DNA from: Opitutaceae bacterium
GTDB taxonomy: Bacteria; Verrucomicrobiota; Verrucomicrobiia; Opitutales; Opitutaceae
Assembly: GCA_003168315.1 (NCBI GenBank)
Contig: PMSP01000057.1
Location: 1 to 7,883 of the forward strand
Direction of reading: 5' to 3'
DNA: 7,883 nucleotides
Under the pieces are notes generated by a model that was not told where the DNA came from, made no database searches, and saw nothing but the letters and a program-made list of their open reading frames with translations. How positions within the stretch are numbered: the first letter of the stretch is position 1; every line of letters starts with the position of its first letter. Of this stretch, positions 1 through 6,667 are shown in pieces. The position numbers were made by a program, and so were the translations under genes.

Positions 1-459
1 GGCGAGCTGATCGTCCGCGGCCCCAATGTCATGCCCGGCTATCACAACAAGCCGGAGGAAACCCGCAACGCGCTCCGCGATGGCTGGTATCACACCGGCG
101 ATCTGGCCAAGAGCGACGAGAACGGATTCCTGACCATCACCGGCCGGCTCAAGGAGCTGATCATCCGCGGCGGCCAGAACATCGCGCCGGCCGAGATCGA
201 GGAAGTGGTGAACACGTTCGCGCCGGTGCTCGACTGCGCCGTGGTCGGCGTGCCGCACGAACATCTTGGCGAAGTGCCGGCGCTGTTCGTGGTGCCGCGG
301 CCGGGCCATACGATCGAGATCGAAGCGCTGCTCGGCCATTGCCGGGAAAAGCTGTCGGCCTACAAGGTGCCGCACAGCGTGCAATTCATCGCCGAGATTC
401 CGCGCACCGGATCGGGCAAGATCATCCGCTATAGGCTGCGTGAAGCAATGAAGGCGTGA
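1..459 (+). CDS. Acyl-CoA synthetase / AMP-forming carboxylate-CoA ligase, C-terminal part
   Basis: The reading frame is open from the first base, so only the last 152 residues of a protein that is usually 500-560 long are present. The family activates a carboxylic acid with ATP to an acyl-AMP and then transfers it to CoA in the cytoplasm. Visible motifs in order (fragment numbering): YHTGDL at 30-35 (ribose-binding Asp), the hinge GRLKELIIRGG at 48-58, and PRTGSGK at 134-140, where K140 is the adenylation lysine and is acetylated in many relatives. The substrate pocket lies in the missing N-terminal part, so substrate cannot be read. From memory it resembles cyclohexanecarboxylate- or other cyclic-acid-CoA ligases of Rhodopseudomonas and Bradyrhizobium. 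The next gene starts 15 bases after the stop, so the two are probably one operon. The family is secure; the specificity is not. Confidence 0.93.
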   Translation, partial: GELIVRGPNVMPGYHNKPEETRNALRDGWYHTGDLAKSDENGFLTITGRLKELIIRGGQNIAPAEIEEVVNTFAPVLDCAVVGVPHEHLGEVPALFVVPRPGHTIEIEALLGHCREKLSAYKVPHSVQFIAEIPRTGSGKIIRYRLREAMKA

Positions 460-466
460 GGAGAGG
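458..466 (+). promoter_or_regulatory. Ribosome binding site of the cyclase gene
   Basis: GAGGAGAGG overlaps the ligase stop codon and ends 8 bases before the ATG at 475. It is a strong Shine-Dalgarno sequence that fixes this start and suggests coupled translation with the ligase. Genes in the right-hand part of the window lack such sites. Confidence 0.75.
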
Positions 467-474
467 AACAAAAA

Positions 475-1245
475 ATGCAAATCGTCGATCTTTCAGTTGC
501 GCTCAAGGCCGGCATCGCGTCGGACCCGCCCAGCATGCTGCCGCGCATCAAATATCTCGATCATCACGACGGCGCCAAGGAGTTCATGGCCTGGTTCCCG
601 GGGCTCAAGGCCGAGCAGCTTCCCGACGGCGAAGGCGCCGCGATGGAGCAGATCACCTTCACCACCCACAACGGCACTCATCTCGACGCGCCATGGCATT
701 TCGCCAGCACTCAAGACGGCGGCAAGCCGGCCATGAAGATCGACGAGGTGCCATTGGAATGGTTCTTCTCGTCAGGCGTAAAACTCGACTTCCGCCAAAA
801 ACCCGACGGCTATGTTTGCAACGCCGACGACGTCAAACGCGAGCTCGACCGCATCGGCTATGCGCTAAAGCCGCTCGACATCGTGCTGGTGAATACCGGC
901 GCCGCGACATATTACGGCGCGCCGAATTATCTCGACAAAGGCTGCGGCATGGGCCGCGAGGCGACGCTTCATCTGCTCCGCCAAGGCGTGCGCGTCACCG
1001 GCATCGACGGCTGGAGCTGGGACGCGCCGTTCTCGTTCACCCACAAACGCTTCCTCGAAACCGGCGACGCCAGCATCATCTGGGAAGGCCACAAGGCCGG
1101 CCGCGAGATCGGTTATTGCCACATGGAAAAGCTCGCCAACCTCGACCAGCTGCCGCCGTTCGGCTTCAAGGTGTGCTGTTTCCCGGTCAAGATTGAAGCG
1201 GCGTCGGCCGGATGGACGCGATGTGTGGCGATGGTGGATGAGTGA
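475..1245 (+). CDS. Cyclase family protein (kynurenine formamidase-like metal-dependent hydrolase)
   Basis: This complete 256-residue protein belongs to the cyclase family (Pfam Cyclase), which includes bacterial kynurenine formamidase, isatin hydrolase and polyketide cyclase-like proteins. The family signature HxGTHxDxPxH is intact as HNGTHLDAPWH at 65-75, supplying the metal-binding His/Asp residues. The N-terminus shows the usual IVDLSVAL strand, and GIDGWSWDAP at 177-186 lies in the conserved core. It should be a soluble enzyme that hydrolyses an amide or lactam bond with Zn or Mn. No tryptophan-catabolism gene is nearby, and the preceding CoA ligase suggests a role in degrading a cyclic or aromatic acid, so kynurenine formamidase is not assigned. 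The ATG at 475 follows a strong ribosome site. Codon use matches the ligase. Confidence 0.88.
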   Translation: MQIVDLSVALKAGIASDPPSMLPRIKYLDHHDGAKEFMAWFPGLKAEQLPDGEGAAMEQITFTTHNGTHLDAPWHFASTQDGGKPAMKIDEVPLEWFFSSGVKLDFRQKPDGYVCNADDVKRELDRIGYALKPLDIVLVNTGAATYYGAPNYLDKGCGMGREATLHLLRQGVRVTGIDGWSWDAPFSFTHKRFLETGDASIIWEGHKAGREIGYCHMEKLANLDQLPPFGFKVCCFPVKIEAASAGWTRCVAMVDE

Positions 1246-1277
1246 GGCGCGCTAGCGCTCCGTTCATGCCAACCTTC

Positions 1278-1282
1278 GGGAG
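1278..1282 (+). promoter_or_regulatory. Ribosome binding site choosing the aminotransferase start
   Basis: GGGAG lies 10 bases before the ATG at 1293. It favours that start over an in-frame GTG at 1242 that would overlap the cyclase stop and add 17 residues unlike any family N-terminus. Confidence 0.55.
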
Positions 1283-1292
1283 CCAAAATCTC

Positions 1293-2462
1293 ATGTTCGA
1301 TTTCGACCGCATCATTGAGCGCCGCGGCACACATTCTTCCAAGTGGGACAGTATCGCTCGTCTTTCGGGCATCGAGTCGCCCGATGCGATTGCGATGTGG
1401 GTGGCGGATATGGATTTCGCCGCGCCGCCGGGAGTGACGTCAGCCCTTACTGCCGAAATTCAATGCGCTGTTCACGGCTATTACGCGGACACCGGCAGCT
1501 GGGCGGCCGCGCTCGCAGATTGGATGGCGCGCCGCCATGGCCTGCGGATAGATCCGCGTTGGGTGAGCCCAACGCCCGGGATTGTTTCCGGGCTCGGTCT
1601 TATCCTTCAGGCCGTCAGCACGCCCGGCGACGAAGTCGTCGTCTTTCCGCCGGCCTATCACGCATTTCGAGGGATCATTGTTGCTAATGAGCGGCGCATT
1701 CTCGACGCGCAGCTTGTCGAGACCGACGGGCGCTACGCGATGGATCTCGATGCGCTACGCGCCAAGCTGACGCCGCGAACGAAAGTCGTTTTCCTCTGTA
1801 GCCCGCACAATCCCGGTGGGACCGTCTGGTCGCCGTCCGAACTTCGCGCTCTGGCAGCATTATGCGTCGAGCATGACTTGATCCTGGTCTCCGACGAGAT
1901 CCACTGCGACCTCCTGCTCGAGCCCGGCGCCGTCCACGAGCCCGTGGGGGTTGTCGCGCCGGGCGAGTCGTCGCGGACGCTCACCTTCATGGCGCCGAGC
2001 AAGACCTACAACGTGCCGGGCCTGGGCGCCTCCTTCGCCATCATCCCCGATGCCGCCCTCCGGGCGCGGTATGTGAAGGCAACCGCTGGGATCGTGGCCG
2101 AGGTGAACGTCTTCGGCTATGTCGCATGCGAGGCGGCCTACCGCGACAGCGAGCCCTGGCGGCAGGCGCTCCTCGACTACCTTCGCGGCAACCGCGACTA
2201 CCTGGAGAAGTTTGTCAGGGACGAGCTTCCCGGCGTGCGGATCGAGGCGCCAATCGAGGCCACCTACCTCGCGTGGCTGAACGTCGCGGACCTCGGCCTG
2301 GCGCAGCCGGCCAGGCACTACGAGTCCGCCGGGGTGGGGCTCAGCGACGGCGTGCCGTTCTGCGCGGCGCCCGGCACCCATGTCAGGATCAACTTCGGGT
2401 GCCCGCGCTCCACGCTCGCCGAGGGACTCGCGCGCATGAAGAGGGCGGCGCCCGCGCGATGA
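1293..2462 (+). CDS. MalY/PatB-type PLP-dependent aminotransferase / C-S lyase (possibly mosaic)
   Basis: The 389-residue product matches the MalY/PatB branch of fold-type I PLP enzymes, many of which are cystathionine beta-lyases releasing homocysteine, pyruvate and ammonia; others are true aminotransferases. It opens with the typical MFDFDRIIERRGTHSSKWD. Later landmarks are WVADMDF at 36-42, PHNPGG at 171-176, SDEIHCD at 200-206 (D201 contacts the PLP pyridine nitrogen), SKTYN at 236-240 with K237 as Schiff-base lysine, and R365 as substrate-carboxylate arginine. All catalytic residues are present. A GTG at 1242 would extend it but is less likely. By hand count about 63 of 195 codons before base 1878 end in A/T, against about 14 of 194 after it; AGG appears only in the second half. 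The gene may join two sources. Its TGA overlaps the next gene's ATG. Confidence 0.88.
   Translation: MFDFDRIIERRGTHSSKWDSIARLSGIESPDAIAMWVADMDFAAPPGVTSALTAEIQCAVHGYYADTGSWAAALADWMARRHGLRIDPRWVSPTPGIVSGLGLILQAVSTPGDEVVVFPPAYHAFRGIIVANERRILDAQLVETDGRYAMDLDALRAKLTPRTKVVFLCSPHNPGGTVWSPSELRALAALCVEHDLILVSDEIHCDLLLEPGAVHEPVGVVAPGESSRTLTFMAPSKTYNVPGLGASFAIIPDAALRARYVKATAGIVAEVNVFGYVACEAAYRDSEPWRQALLDYLRGNRDYLEKFVRDELPGVRIEAPIEATYLAWLNVADLGLAQPARHYESAGVGLSDGVPFCAAPGTHVRINFGCPRSTLAEGLARMKRAAPAR
1878..1910. other. Abrupt codon-usage breakpoint inside the aminotransferase gene
   Basis: Third-position composition changes within a few codons at this point, from mixed (gct, gca, tta, cat just before) to almost all G/C. 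The change coincides with the codons of the SDEIHCD motif, one of the most conserved stretches of the family. The reading frame is kept. This fits a join of two genomes at a shared short sequence, by assembly error or by homologous recombination. The exact base of the join cannot be placed by eye. Confidence 0.6.
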
Positions 2463-3832
2463 GCGCCGGGGCCGCGCATGCGGGGACGCTCCTGGTCCGC
2501 AACGCCGATGTCCTCGTCACGATGGACGGGGGGCGCCGGGAGATCCGCGGGGGCGGCTTCTTCGCAGTCGGCGGCCGGGTAACGGCCGTCGGCGGCCCGT
2601 CCGAGCTCCCCGGCTCCGCCGACAGGGTTCTTGACCTCGCCGGCCATGTCGTCGTGCCCGGCCTAGTCAACACGCACCACCACATGTTTCAGAGCCTCAC
2701 GCGCGCCGTGCCCGCGGCGCAGGATGCTGGGCTCTTCGCCTGGCTCGAGGCGTTGTATCCCGTCTGGGCGCGCCTGACGCCCGAGATGCTCCGCGTCTCC
2801 ACGCTGACGGCAATGGCGGAGCTCCTCCTCTCGGGCTGCACCACCTCGAGCGATCACCTCTACCTGTTTCCGAACGGGTGCCGCCTCGACGACACGATCG
2901 AGTCGGCCGCGGAGATCGGCATGCGGTTCCATGCGGCTCGCGGCAGCATGAGCGTCGGGCGAAGCCTGGGCGGCCTGCCGCCGGACAGCCTGGTCGAGCC
3001 CGAGCCCGCCATCCTCGCTGACACGCAGCGCGTGATCGAGTCCCACCACGACGCGGCGCGCTTCGCCATGCTGAGGATAGCGGTCGCGCCCTGCTCGCCC
3101 TTCTCCGTCAGCAGGGACCTCATGCGGGAGTCCGCGAGCCTCGCGCGCTCGCTCGGGGTCCGCCTCCACACCCACCTCGCCGAGAACGACAGCGATGTCG
3201 CCTACAGCCGCGAGAAGTTCGGGATGACGCCGGCGGAATACGCCGGGGAGCTTGGCTGGGTCGGCCCGGACGTCTGGCATGCGCACTGCGTGAAGCTGGA
3301 CGAGGCGGGCATGGACCTCTTCGCGCGGACAGGCACCGGCGTCGCGCACTGCCCCTGCTCGAACATGCGCCTCGGCTCGGGCACGGCGCCCGTCCACAGG
3401 ATGATCGCCAAGCGGGTCCCGGTCGGGCTCGGCGTCGACGGCTCAGCCTCGAACGACGCGGGCAACATGCTCGGCGAGGCGCGCCAGGCGATGCTCCTGC
3501 AGCGGGTGGGCATAGGGCCCCGCGCCATGACCGCGCGCCAGGCGCTCGAGATCGCCACGGTCGGCGGCTCCCGCGTCCTCGGCCGCGACGACATCGGGTC
3601 GCTCGCCCCGGGCATGGCCGCCGACTTTGCGGCCTTCGACCTGCGCGGCGCCAACATGGCGGGCGCCCTCCACGACCCGGTGGCGGCCCTCGTCTTCTGC
3701 GCGCCAGGCCGTTCCTCCTGGGTCGCGGTCAACGGGCGCATCGTCGTCGAGGATGGCCAGCTTGCCACGATCGACCTGCCGGCGGTCCTGGAACGCCACA
3801 ACAGGCTGTCGCTCAGGCTCGCCGCGGGCTGA
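2459..3832 (+). CDS. 8-oxoguanine deaminase-like amidohydrolase (ATZ/TRZ family)
   Basis: This 457-residue protein is an amidohydrolase-superfamily deaminase of the ATZ/TRZ/guanine deaminase group. The metal site is complete: NTHHHMFQ with H73 and H75, LHTHLAE with H237, H239 and likely general acid E242, WHAHC with H274/H276, and GVDGSASND with D327. The segments LFAWLEALYPVWARL (92-106) and GGLPPDSLVE (171-180) are what I associate with 8-oxoguanine deaminase of the Pseudomonas Pa0142 type, which turns 8-oxoguanine into urate and also accepts isocytosine. Hydroxyatrazine-type aminohydrolases are the main alternative. It is cytoplasmic with no signal peptide. The start is set by the ATGA overlap with the aminotransferase, implying translational coupling; no close Shine-Dalgarno is seen. 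Upstream extension in this frame only shadows the aminotransferase. Confidence 0.85.
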   Translation: MSAGAAHAGTLLVRNADVLVTMDGGRREIRGGGFFAVGGRVTAVGGPSELPGSADRVLDLAGHVVVPGLVNTHHHMFQSLTRAVPAAQDAGLFAWLEALYPVWARLTPEMLRVSTLTAMAELLLSGCTTSSDHLYLFPNGCRLDDTIESAAEIGMRFHAARGSMSVGRSLGGLPPDSLVEPEPAILADTQRVIESHHDAARFAMLRIAVAPCSPFSVSRDLMRESASLARSLGVRLHTHLAENDSDVAYSREKFGMTPAEYAGELGWVGPDVWHAHCVKLDEAGMDLFARTGTGVAHCPCSNMRLGSGTAPVHRMIAKRVPVGLGVDGSASNDAGNMLGEARQAMLLQRVGIGPRAMTARQALEIATVGGSRVLGRDDIGSLAPGMAADFAAFDLRGANMAGALHDPVAALVFCAPGRSSWVAVNGRIVVEDGQLATIDLPAVLERHNRLSLRLAAG

Positions 3833-3889
3833 CGCGGCCCAATTGCCGGTTGCGGCGGGACGGGTGCGGCGCATCCTGCGCAGACGGAC

Positions 3890-4996
3890 ATGCGCATCGC
3901 CGACCTGGAGCTTTCCTCGGGCCTCTGCCTCTCGCCTCTCGCGGGGTACACGAACCTGCCGATGAGGATGACCCTCCGCGAGCTGGGGGGCCTCGGCTGG
4001 GCGACGACGGACCTCGTGAATGCGCGCTCCCTGATCGAGCGCAATCCCACGGCCCTCAAGCTCGCCGAGTCCTGCCCCGGCGATCAGCCGCTCTCCATCC
4101 AGCTCTTCGGCAGCGTCCCCGCCGAGATGCGCGACGCCGCGGTCATGTGCGAGGACATGGGGGCGCAGGCGGTCGACATCAACATGGGCTGCCCGGTGAG
4201 GAAGGTGACCAAGATCGGCGGCGGCTCGGCCATGATGACCGAGCTCGGCAGGACGGCGGACCTCGTGAGGGGCATGGTCGCGGCGATCCGGATCCCCGTG
4301 ACCGCGAAGATGCGCCTGGGCTGGGATGCGGAGAACATCACGGCGCCGGACCTCGCCCAGGCGCTCGAGGAGGCGGGCGTGGCGGCGGTATTCATCCACG
4401 GCAGGACGCGCGCCCAGGGATTCTCGGGGGCGGTAAACCTCGCGGGGATCCGCTCGGTTGTGGGGGCGGTGCGCTCGATTCCGGTGGTCGGGAACGGGGA
4501 CATCACGACCCCGCAGGCCGCGCGGCAGATGCTGGAGGAGACCGGGTGCGCGGGCGTGAGCATCGGGCGGGGCGCGTTCTACGATCCGTGGATCTTCCGG
4601 CGGACCGACCATTTCCTGCGCACCGGCGAGCTCCTCCCCGAGCCCGGGTTCGACGAGCGCATCCGGGTCCTCGGGCTCCACTTCGAGCGCTACTGCGAGT
4701 TCTACGGCGAGGCCCGCGGGGCCAGGCTCTTCAGGAAGGTGGCGCCGTGGTACGCCAAGAGGTTCGGGCCGGCGAGGCCGTTCAAGCAGAGAATCCTGAC
4801 GATCGAGTCGAGGGCGGACTTCGAGTCGGTGGTCGCCGAGTACCGGCGGTGGAGGGCCGCGTTCTGCGACGCGGCGGGCGAGCTTCTCCCGAAGTACCGG
4901 CCCGCGCCCCTGCCGGAGTCACTCTCCGAGGGCGAGGCCGCGGTCTTTGGCCGTGAAGGTATTCCCGTGCCTCGCGGCCCCGTCGAGATCTGGTGA
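3890..4996 (+). CDS. dus: tRNA-dihydrouridine synthase (Dus family, DusB-like)
   Basis: The 368-residue protein is an FMN enzyme that reduces uridines in tRNA to dihydrouridine with NAD(P)H. It begins with an SPLAGYTNLP phosphate-binding segment (15-24), then QLFG at 71-74, DINMGCPV at 96-103 carrying catalytic C101, TAKMRLGW at 138-145 with FMN-contacting K140, FIHGRT at 168-173, and GNGDI at 201-205. A helical tRNA-binding domain follows from about 250. The C-terminus ends in IPVPRGPVEIW, an extension I recall from Planctomycetes/Verrucomicrobia homologues, so the substrate position is not assigned. A 57-base gap separates it from the deaminase; it may still be co-transcribed. No good Shine-Dalgarno precedes the ATG. 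It converges with the next gene with 24 bases between stops and no U-tract terminator. Confidence 0.93.
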   Translation: MRIADLELSSGLCLSPLAGYTNLPMRMTLRELGGLGWATTDLVNARSLIERNPTALKLAESCPGDQPLSIQLFGSVPAEMRDAAVMCEDMGAQAVDINMGCPVRKVTKIGGGSAMMTELGRTADLVRGMVAAIRIPVTAKMRLGWDAENITAPDLAQALEEAGVAAVFIHGRTRAQGFSGAVNLAGIRSVVGAVRSIPVVGNGDITTPQAARQMLEETGCAGVSIGRGAFYDPWIFRRTDHFLRTGELLPEPGFDERIRVLGLHFERYCEFYGEARGARLFRKVAPWYAKRFGPARPFKQRILTIESRADFESVVAEYRRWRAAFCDAAGELLPKYRPAPLPESLSEGEAAVFGREGIPVPRGPVEIW

Positions 4997-5020
4997 GGCG
5001 GCGGCGGGGGCCCGCGCCCG

Positions 5021-6301
5021 TCAGTAGTCCTTGGACACCTCGGCGCCCGTGGAGTCCTTGAAGTAGATGGTCTTCTTATCCGCGTCGATGTGGTCGAAGA
5101 CAATGGCGAGCGAGCTCTCGACGATCTGCCCCTCGCGGACGATGGATCCGTTGATGAGCGCCCGGGAGGGCGTCCCCTGGAAAACGCCGCCTATGCTGGC
5201 GCTCGCCACGAAGGTGCGAAACGCCGCGCTCGCCGCCGGCGCCGCGTCGAGGTGCGTGCTGTTCACCTTCACGTCCGTCGTGAGGTCGGAATCGGCCATG
5301 ACCGATTCGGTGGCGGGCGTCGGGGTCGGCGTGGGCACTTCCTGCAAGGCATCGGCCTTCGCCTTGTCCTCCGCGCGCTTCGCGGCGAGGGCGTTCGCGG
5401 CCAGCTTGTCGGCGGCGGCCTTCTTCAGTGCGTCCTCCGCATCCTTCGCGGCCTTGGCCGCGGGGTTCGGGATCGGCGGGGACTTGATCAAGACTATCGG
5501 GGCCGGCGCCGGGAAGAAGATCCTGTAGAAGAACACGCCCGCGATTGCCAGGGCGACTATGACGACGGCAATGCCGACCTTGAGCACCGGGCTGAGCGCC
5601 GAGCGCCTGCGGAGCACCGCCGGGCCACCCTTCCCGGGCTTCCCCGGGGGCACGACCGGCTTGCCCCCCACCTTGATCGCCGCCTGCGCGGCCATCTTTA
5701 TGTTCACGCCCGGCTTGGCCGCCGCCGGCTTTTCCGCCGACGTCGACAGCGAGAGGCGCGGGACCGACCCTGGCGCTGCGGGGGGCTCCGGCGGACCGCC
5801 AGGCGCGGGGGGGGGCGGCGCCGAGAGGATCGACATGGGGGGCATCGAGAGCGAGCTGCGCGCAGGAGGAGGCGGGGGCGGCAGATCGCCCGCGGGCTTC
5901 GGGGGCGGCGGCGGCGGCGCCGAAGCGTATGAGGCGGGCTCCGGGGGCGCGGAAGCGGGAGGAGGAGGCGCCGGGGGCGCGTACTCCGGCGGGGGGGGCG
6001 GCGCCTGCGGCGCGACCTTGGGCCTCAGCTTGAACTTGGGGAGCTCGTCCGGCGGGGGCTCATAGGCCGCCGACGGCGAAGGCGCGATGAAGGGCTCTTT
6101 GTCCGGCTCGGACGGGGCGGCCCTTGCCGCCGGGTCTTCCGGGATGTTCAGCCGGGGCTTCAGCCGCAGGCGTGCCGTTGCGTCGCCCGGATCGGATGCG
6201 GCAGCCGGCCCGGGCGGCGGCGGTTCGGCCGGAGGCGACGGTTCACCCCCCCCGGATGGAGGGCGCGGCTTCAGCCGAAGCGGTTGCGGCTCGTCGCTCA
6301 T
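5021..6301 (-). CDS. Proline-rich single-pass membrane protein with GspB/PilP-like C-terminal region
   Basis: I do not recognise a named gene. The 426-residue product has a long disordered N-terminal region (1-235) full of proline runs of up to six, with three copies of a basic motif (LRLKPR at 8-13 and 45-50, FKLRPK at 90-95). A basic patch (RRR 231-233) precedes one membrane helix at about 240-263, predicting a cytoplasmic N-terminus and periplasmic C-terminus. Next come an Ala/Lys/Asp-rich probable coiled coil (281-320), a TPTPTP linker, and a small folded region (365-426). In that region INGSIVREGQIVE followed by a beta-rich tail recalls the T2SS GspB and PilP/GspC domains that bind secretin partners. 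That comparison is inference. ATG 6301 is preferred because the repeat motif begins at once; TTG 6331 is the alternative. The gene looks native to the right-hand genome. Confidence 0.78.
   Translation of the reverse strand: MSDEPQPLRLKPRPPSGGGEPSPPAEPPPPGPAAASDPGDATARLRLKPRLNIPEDPAARAAPSEPDKEPFIAPSPSAAYEPPPDELPKFKLRPKVAPQAPPPPPEYAPPAPPPPASAPPEPASYASAPPPPPPKPAGDLPPPPPPARSSLSMPPMSILSAPPPPAPGGPPEPPAAPGSVPRLSLSTSAEKPAAAKPGVNIKMAAQAAIKVGGKPVVPPGKPGKGGPAVLRRRSALSPVLKVGIAVVIVALAIAGVFFYRIFFPAPAPIVLIKSPPIPNPAAKAAKDAEDALKKAAADKLAANALAAKRAEDKAKADALQEVPTPTPTPATESVMADSDLTTDVKVNSTHLDAAPAASAAFRTFVASASIGGVFQGTPSRALINGSIVREGQIVESSLAIVFDHIDADKKTIYFKDSTGAEVSKDY
6017..6280 (-). repeat. Three-copy LRLKPR-type linear motif within the proline-rich protein
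   Basis: Copies are encoded at 6263-6280 (LRLKPR), 6152-6169 (LRLKPR) and 6017-6034 (FKLRPK). The first two are identical in protein but use different codons at three of six positions, so the motif is kept by selection and is not a recent DNA duplication. All copies lie in the predicted disordered cytoplasmic part, which suits a docking motif. Confidence 0.65.
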
Positions 6302-6397
6302 GGGGACGCACGTAAACGAGTTACCGGACAAAACACGAAACCAAAAAGATTCACTCGCGATCTAAGGGCGCCGACCCCATTCTGACCCCAATTGCCC
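6302..6397. promoter_or_regulatory. Divergent intergenic region, probable back-to-back promoters
   Basis: These 96 bases separate the start codons of the proline-rich gene (left, minus) and the lipoprotein gene (right, plus), so promoters for both should lie here. The middle (about 6327-6356) is markedly A-rich compared with its surroundings. No convincing -35/-10 pair and no Shine-Dalgarno stands out on either strand. The right end holds a GACCCCA direct repeat. Confidence 0.45.
6373..6390 (+). repeat. GACCCCA direct repeat with 11-base period
   Basis: GACCCCA occurs at 6373-6379 and 6384-6390, just after a GGCGCC palindrome (6367-6372) and just before the lipoprotein start. The spacing is about one helical turn. 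It could be an operator, or part of a REP-like element of the kind linked to RAYT (IS200-like) transposases, whose ends I remember as rich in GGGGTCAG. Neither was checked. Confidence 0.4.
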
Positions 6398-6667
6398 ATG
6401 AAACGCCTTGTTCCGTTCGCCCTGGCCGCCGCGCTGCTTGCAAGCTCGGGATGCCATCTGTTCTCCAAAAAGAAGGCCTCGACGACCCCGAAGGAGAGCA
6501 AGACGGTGGCCGCGGACGTTGAAAAGGACTTCATGGCTCGCTGGATAGAGAAGCGCACGAACGACCTGGAGTCCCAGGGCAGGTCCCCGCAGATGGCTCA
6601 CGATCAGGCCGTGGCCGAGTTCAGGGCGGAATTCACCTTCACCGAGGCCGCAAAGCAGGCCCGGTGA
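6398..6667 (+). CDS. Small predicted lipoprotein, hypothetical
   Basis: The 89-residue product starts MKR, followed by a hydrophobic stretch and ASSGC, with C19 as the likely lipidated residue. The lipobox is weak because position -3 is Ser where Leu is usual. After the Cys come a basic KKK cluster and a highly charged helical region (about 34-85) with no further cysteine or catalytic motif. It is probably anchored in the outer or inner membrane facing the periplasm. It resembles small lipoproteins of Opitutales genomes that I recall, all of unknown function. ATG 6398 is chosen over TTG 6392 because it begins a proper signal peptide. Its TGA directly abuts the stop codon of the convergent FKBP gene, with no base between and no terminator visible. 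Confidence 0.72.
   Translation: MKRLVPFALAAALLASSGCHLFSKKKASTTPKESKTVAADVEKDFMARWIEKRTNDLESQGRSPQMAHDQAVAEFRAEFTFTEAAKQAR

Noticed and set aside
456..1196. 246-codon plus-strand frame overlapping the cyclase
   Set aside because: It is an Arg-rich frame shadow; the cyclase frame carries the HxGTHxDxPxH motif and a ribosome site.
1242..1292. N-terminal extension of the aminotransferase from GTG 1242
   Set aside because: The 17 extra residues do not fit the family, whose members start MFDFD, and GGGAG is well placed for ATG 1293.
3869..3881. Hairpin GCGCA-TCC-TGCGC just before the Dus start
   Set aside because: A 5-bp stem is expected by chance at this GC content, and it has no T-tract or other regulatory context.
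2663..4681. Long minus-strand open frames (244, 285 and 412 codons) opposite the deaminase and Dus genes
   Set aside because: They are by-products of very high third-position GC; their products are Arg/His/Pro-rich with no family motifs, while the plus-strand proteins have complete catalytic sites.
4997..5020. GC-rich near-palindrome (GCGGG/CCCGC) between Dus and the proline-rich gene, as a bidirectional terminator
   Set aside because: The loop would be only two bases and there is no T-tract on either strand.
5800..6000. Repetitive G/C-rich stretch considered as a tandem repeat or CRISPR array
   Set aside because: There are no regular repeat-spacer units; the repetition follows proline and alanine codons.
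5090..6065. Plus-strand open frames opposite the proline-rich gene (280-codon Arg-rich and 168-codon Gly-rich)
   Set aside because: Their compositions are complements of proline and alanine codons; the minus-strand frame has a membrane helix, linker and folded C-terminus, so it is the real gene.
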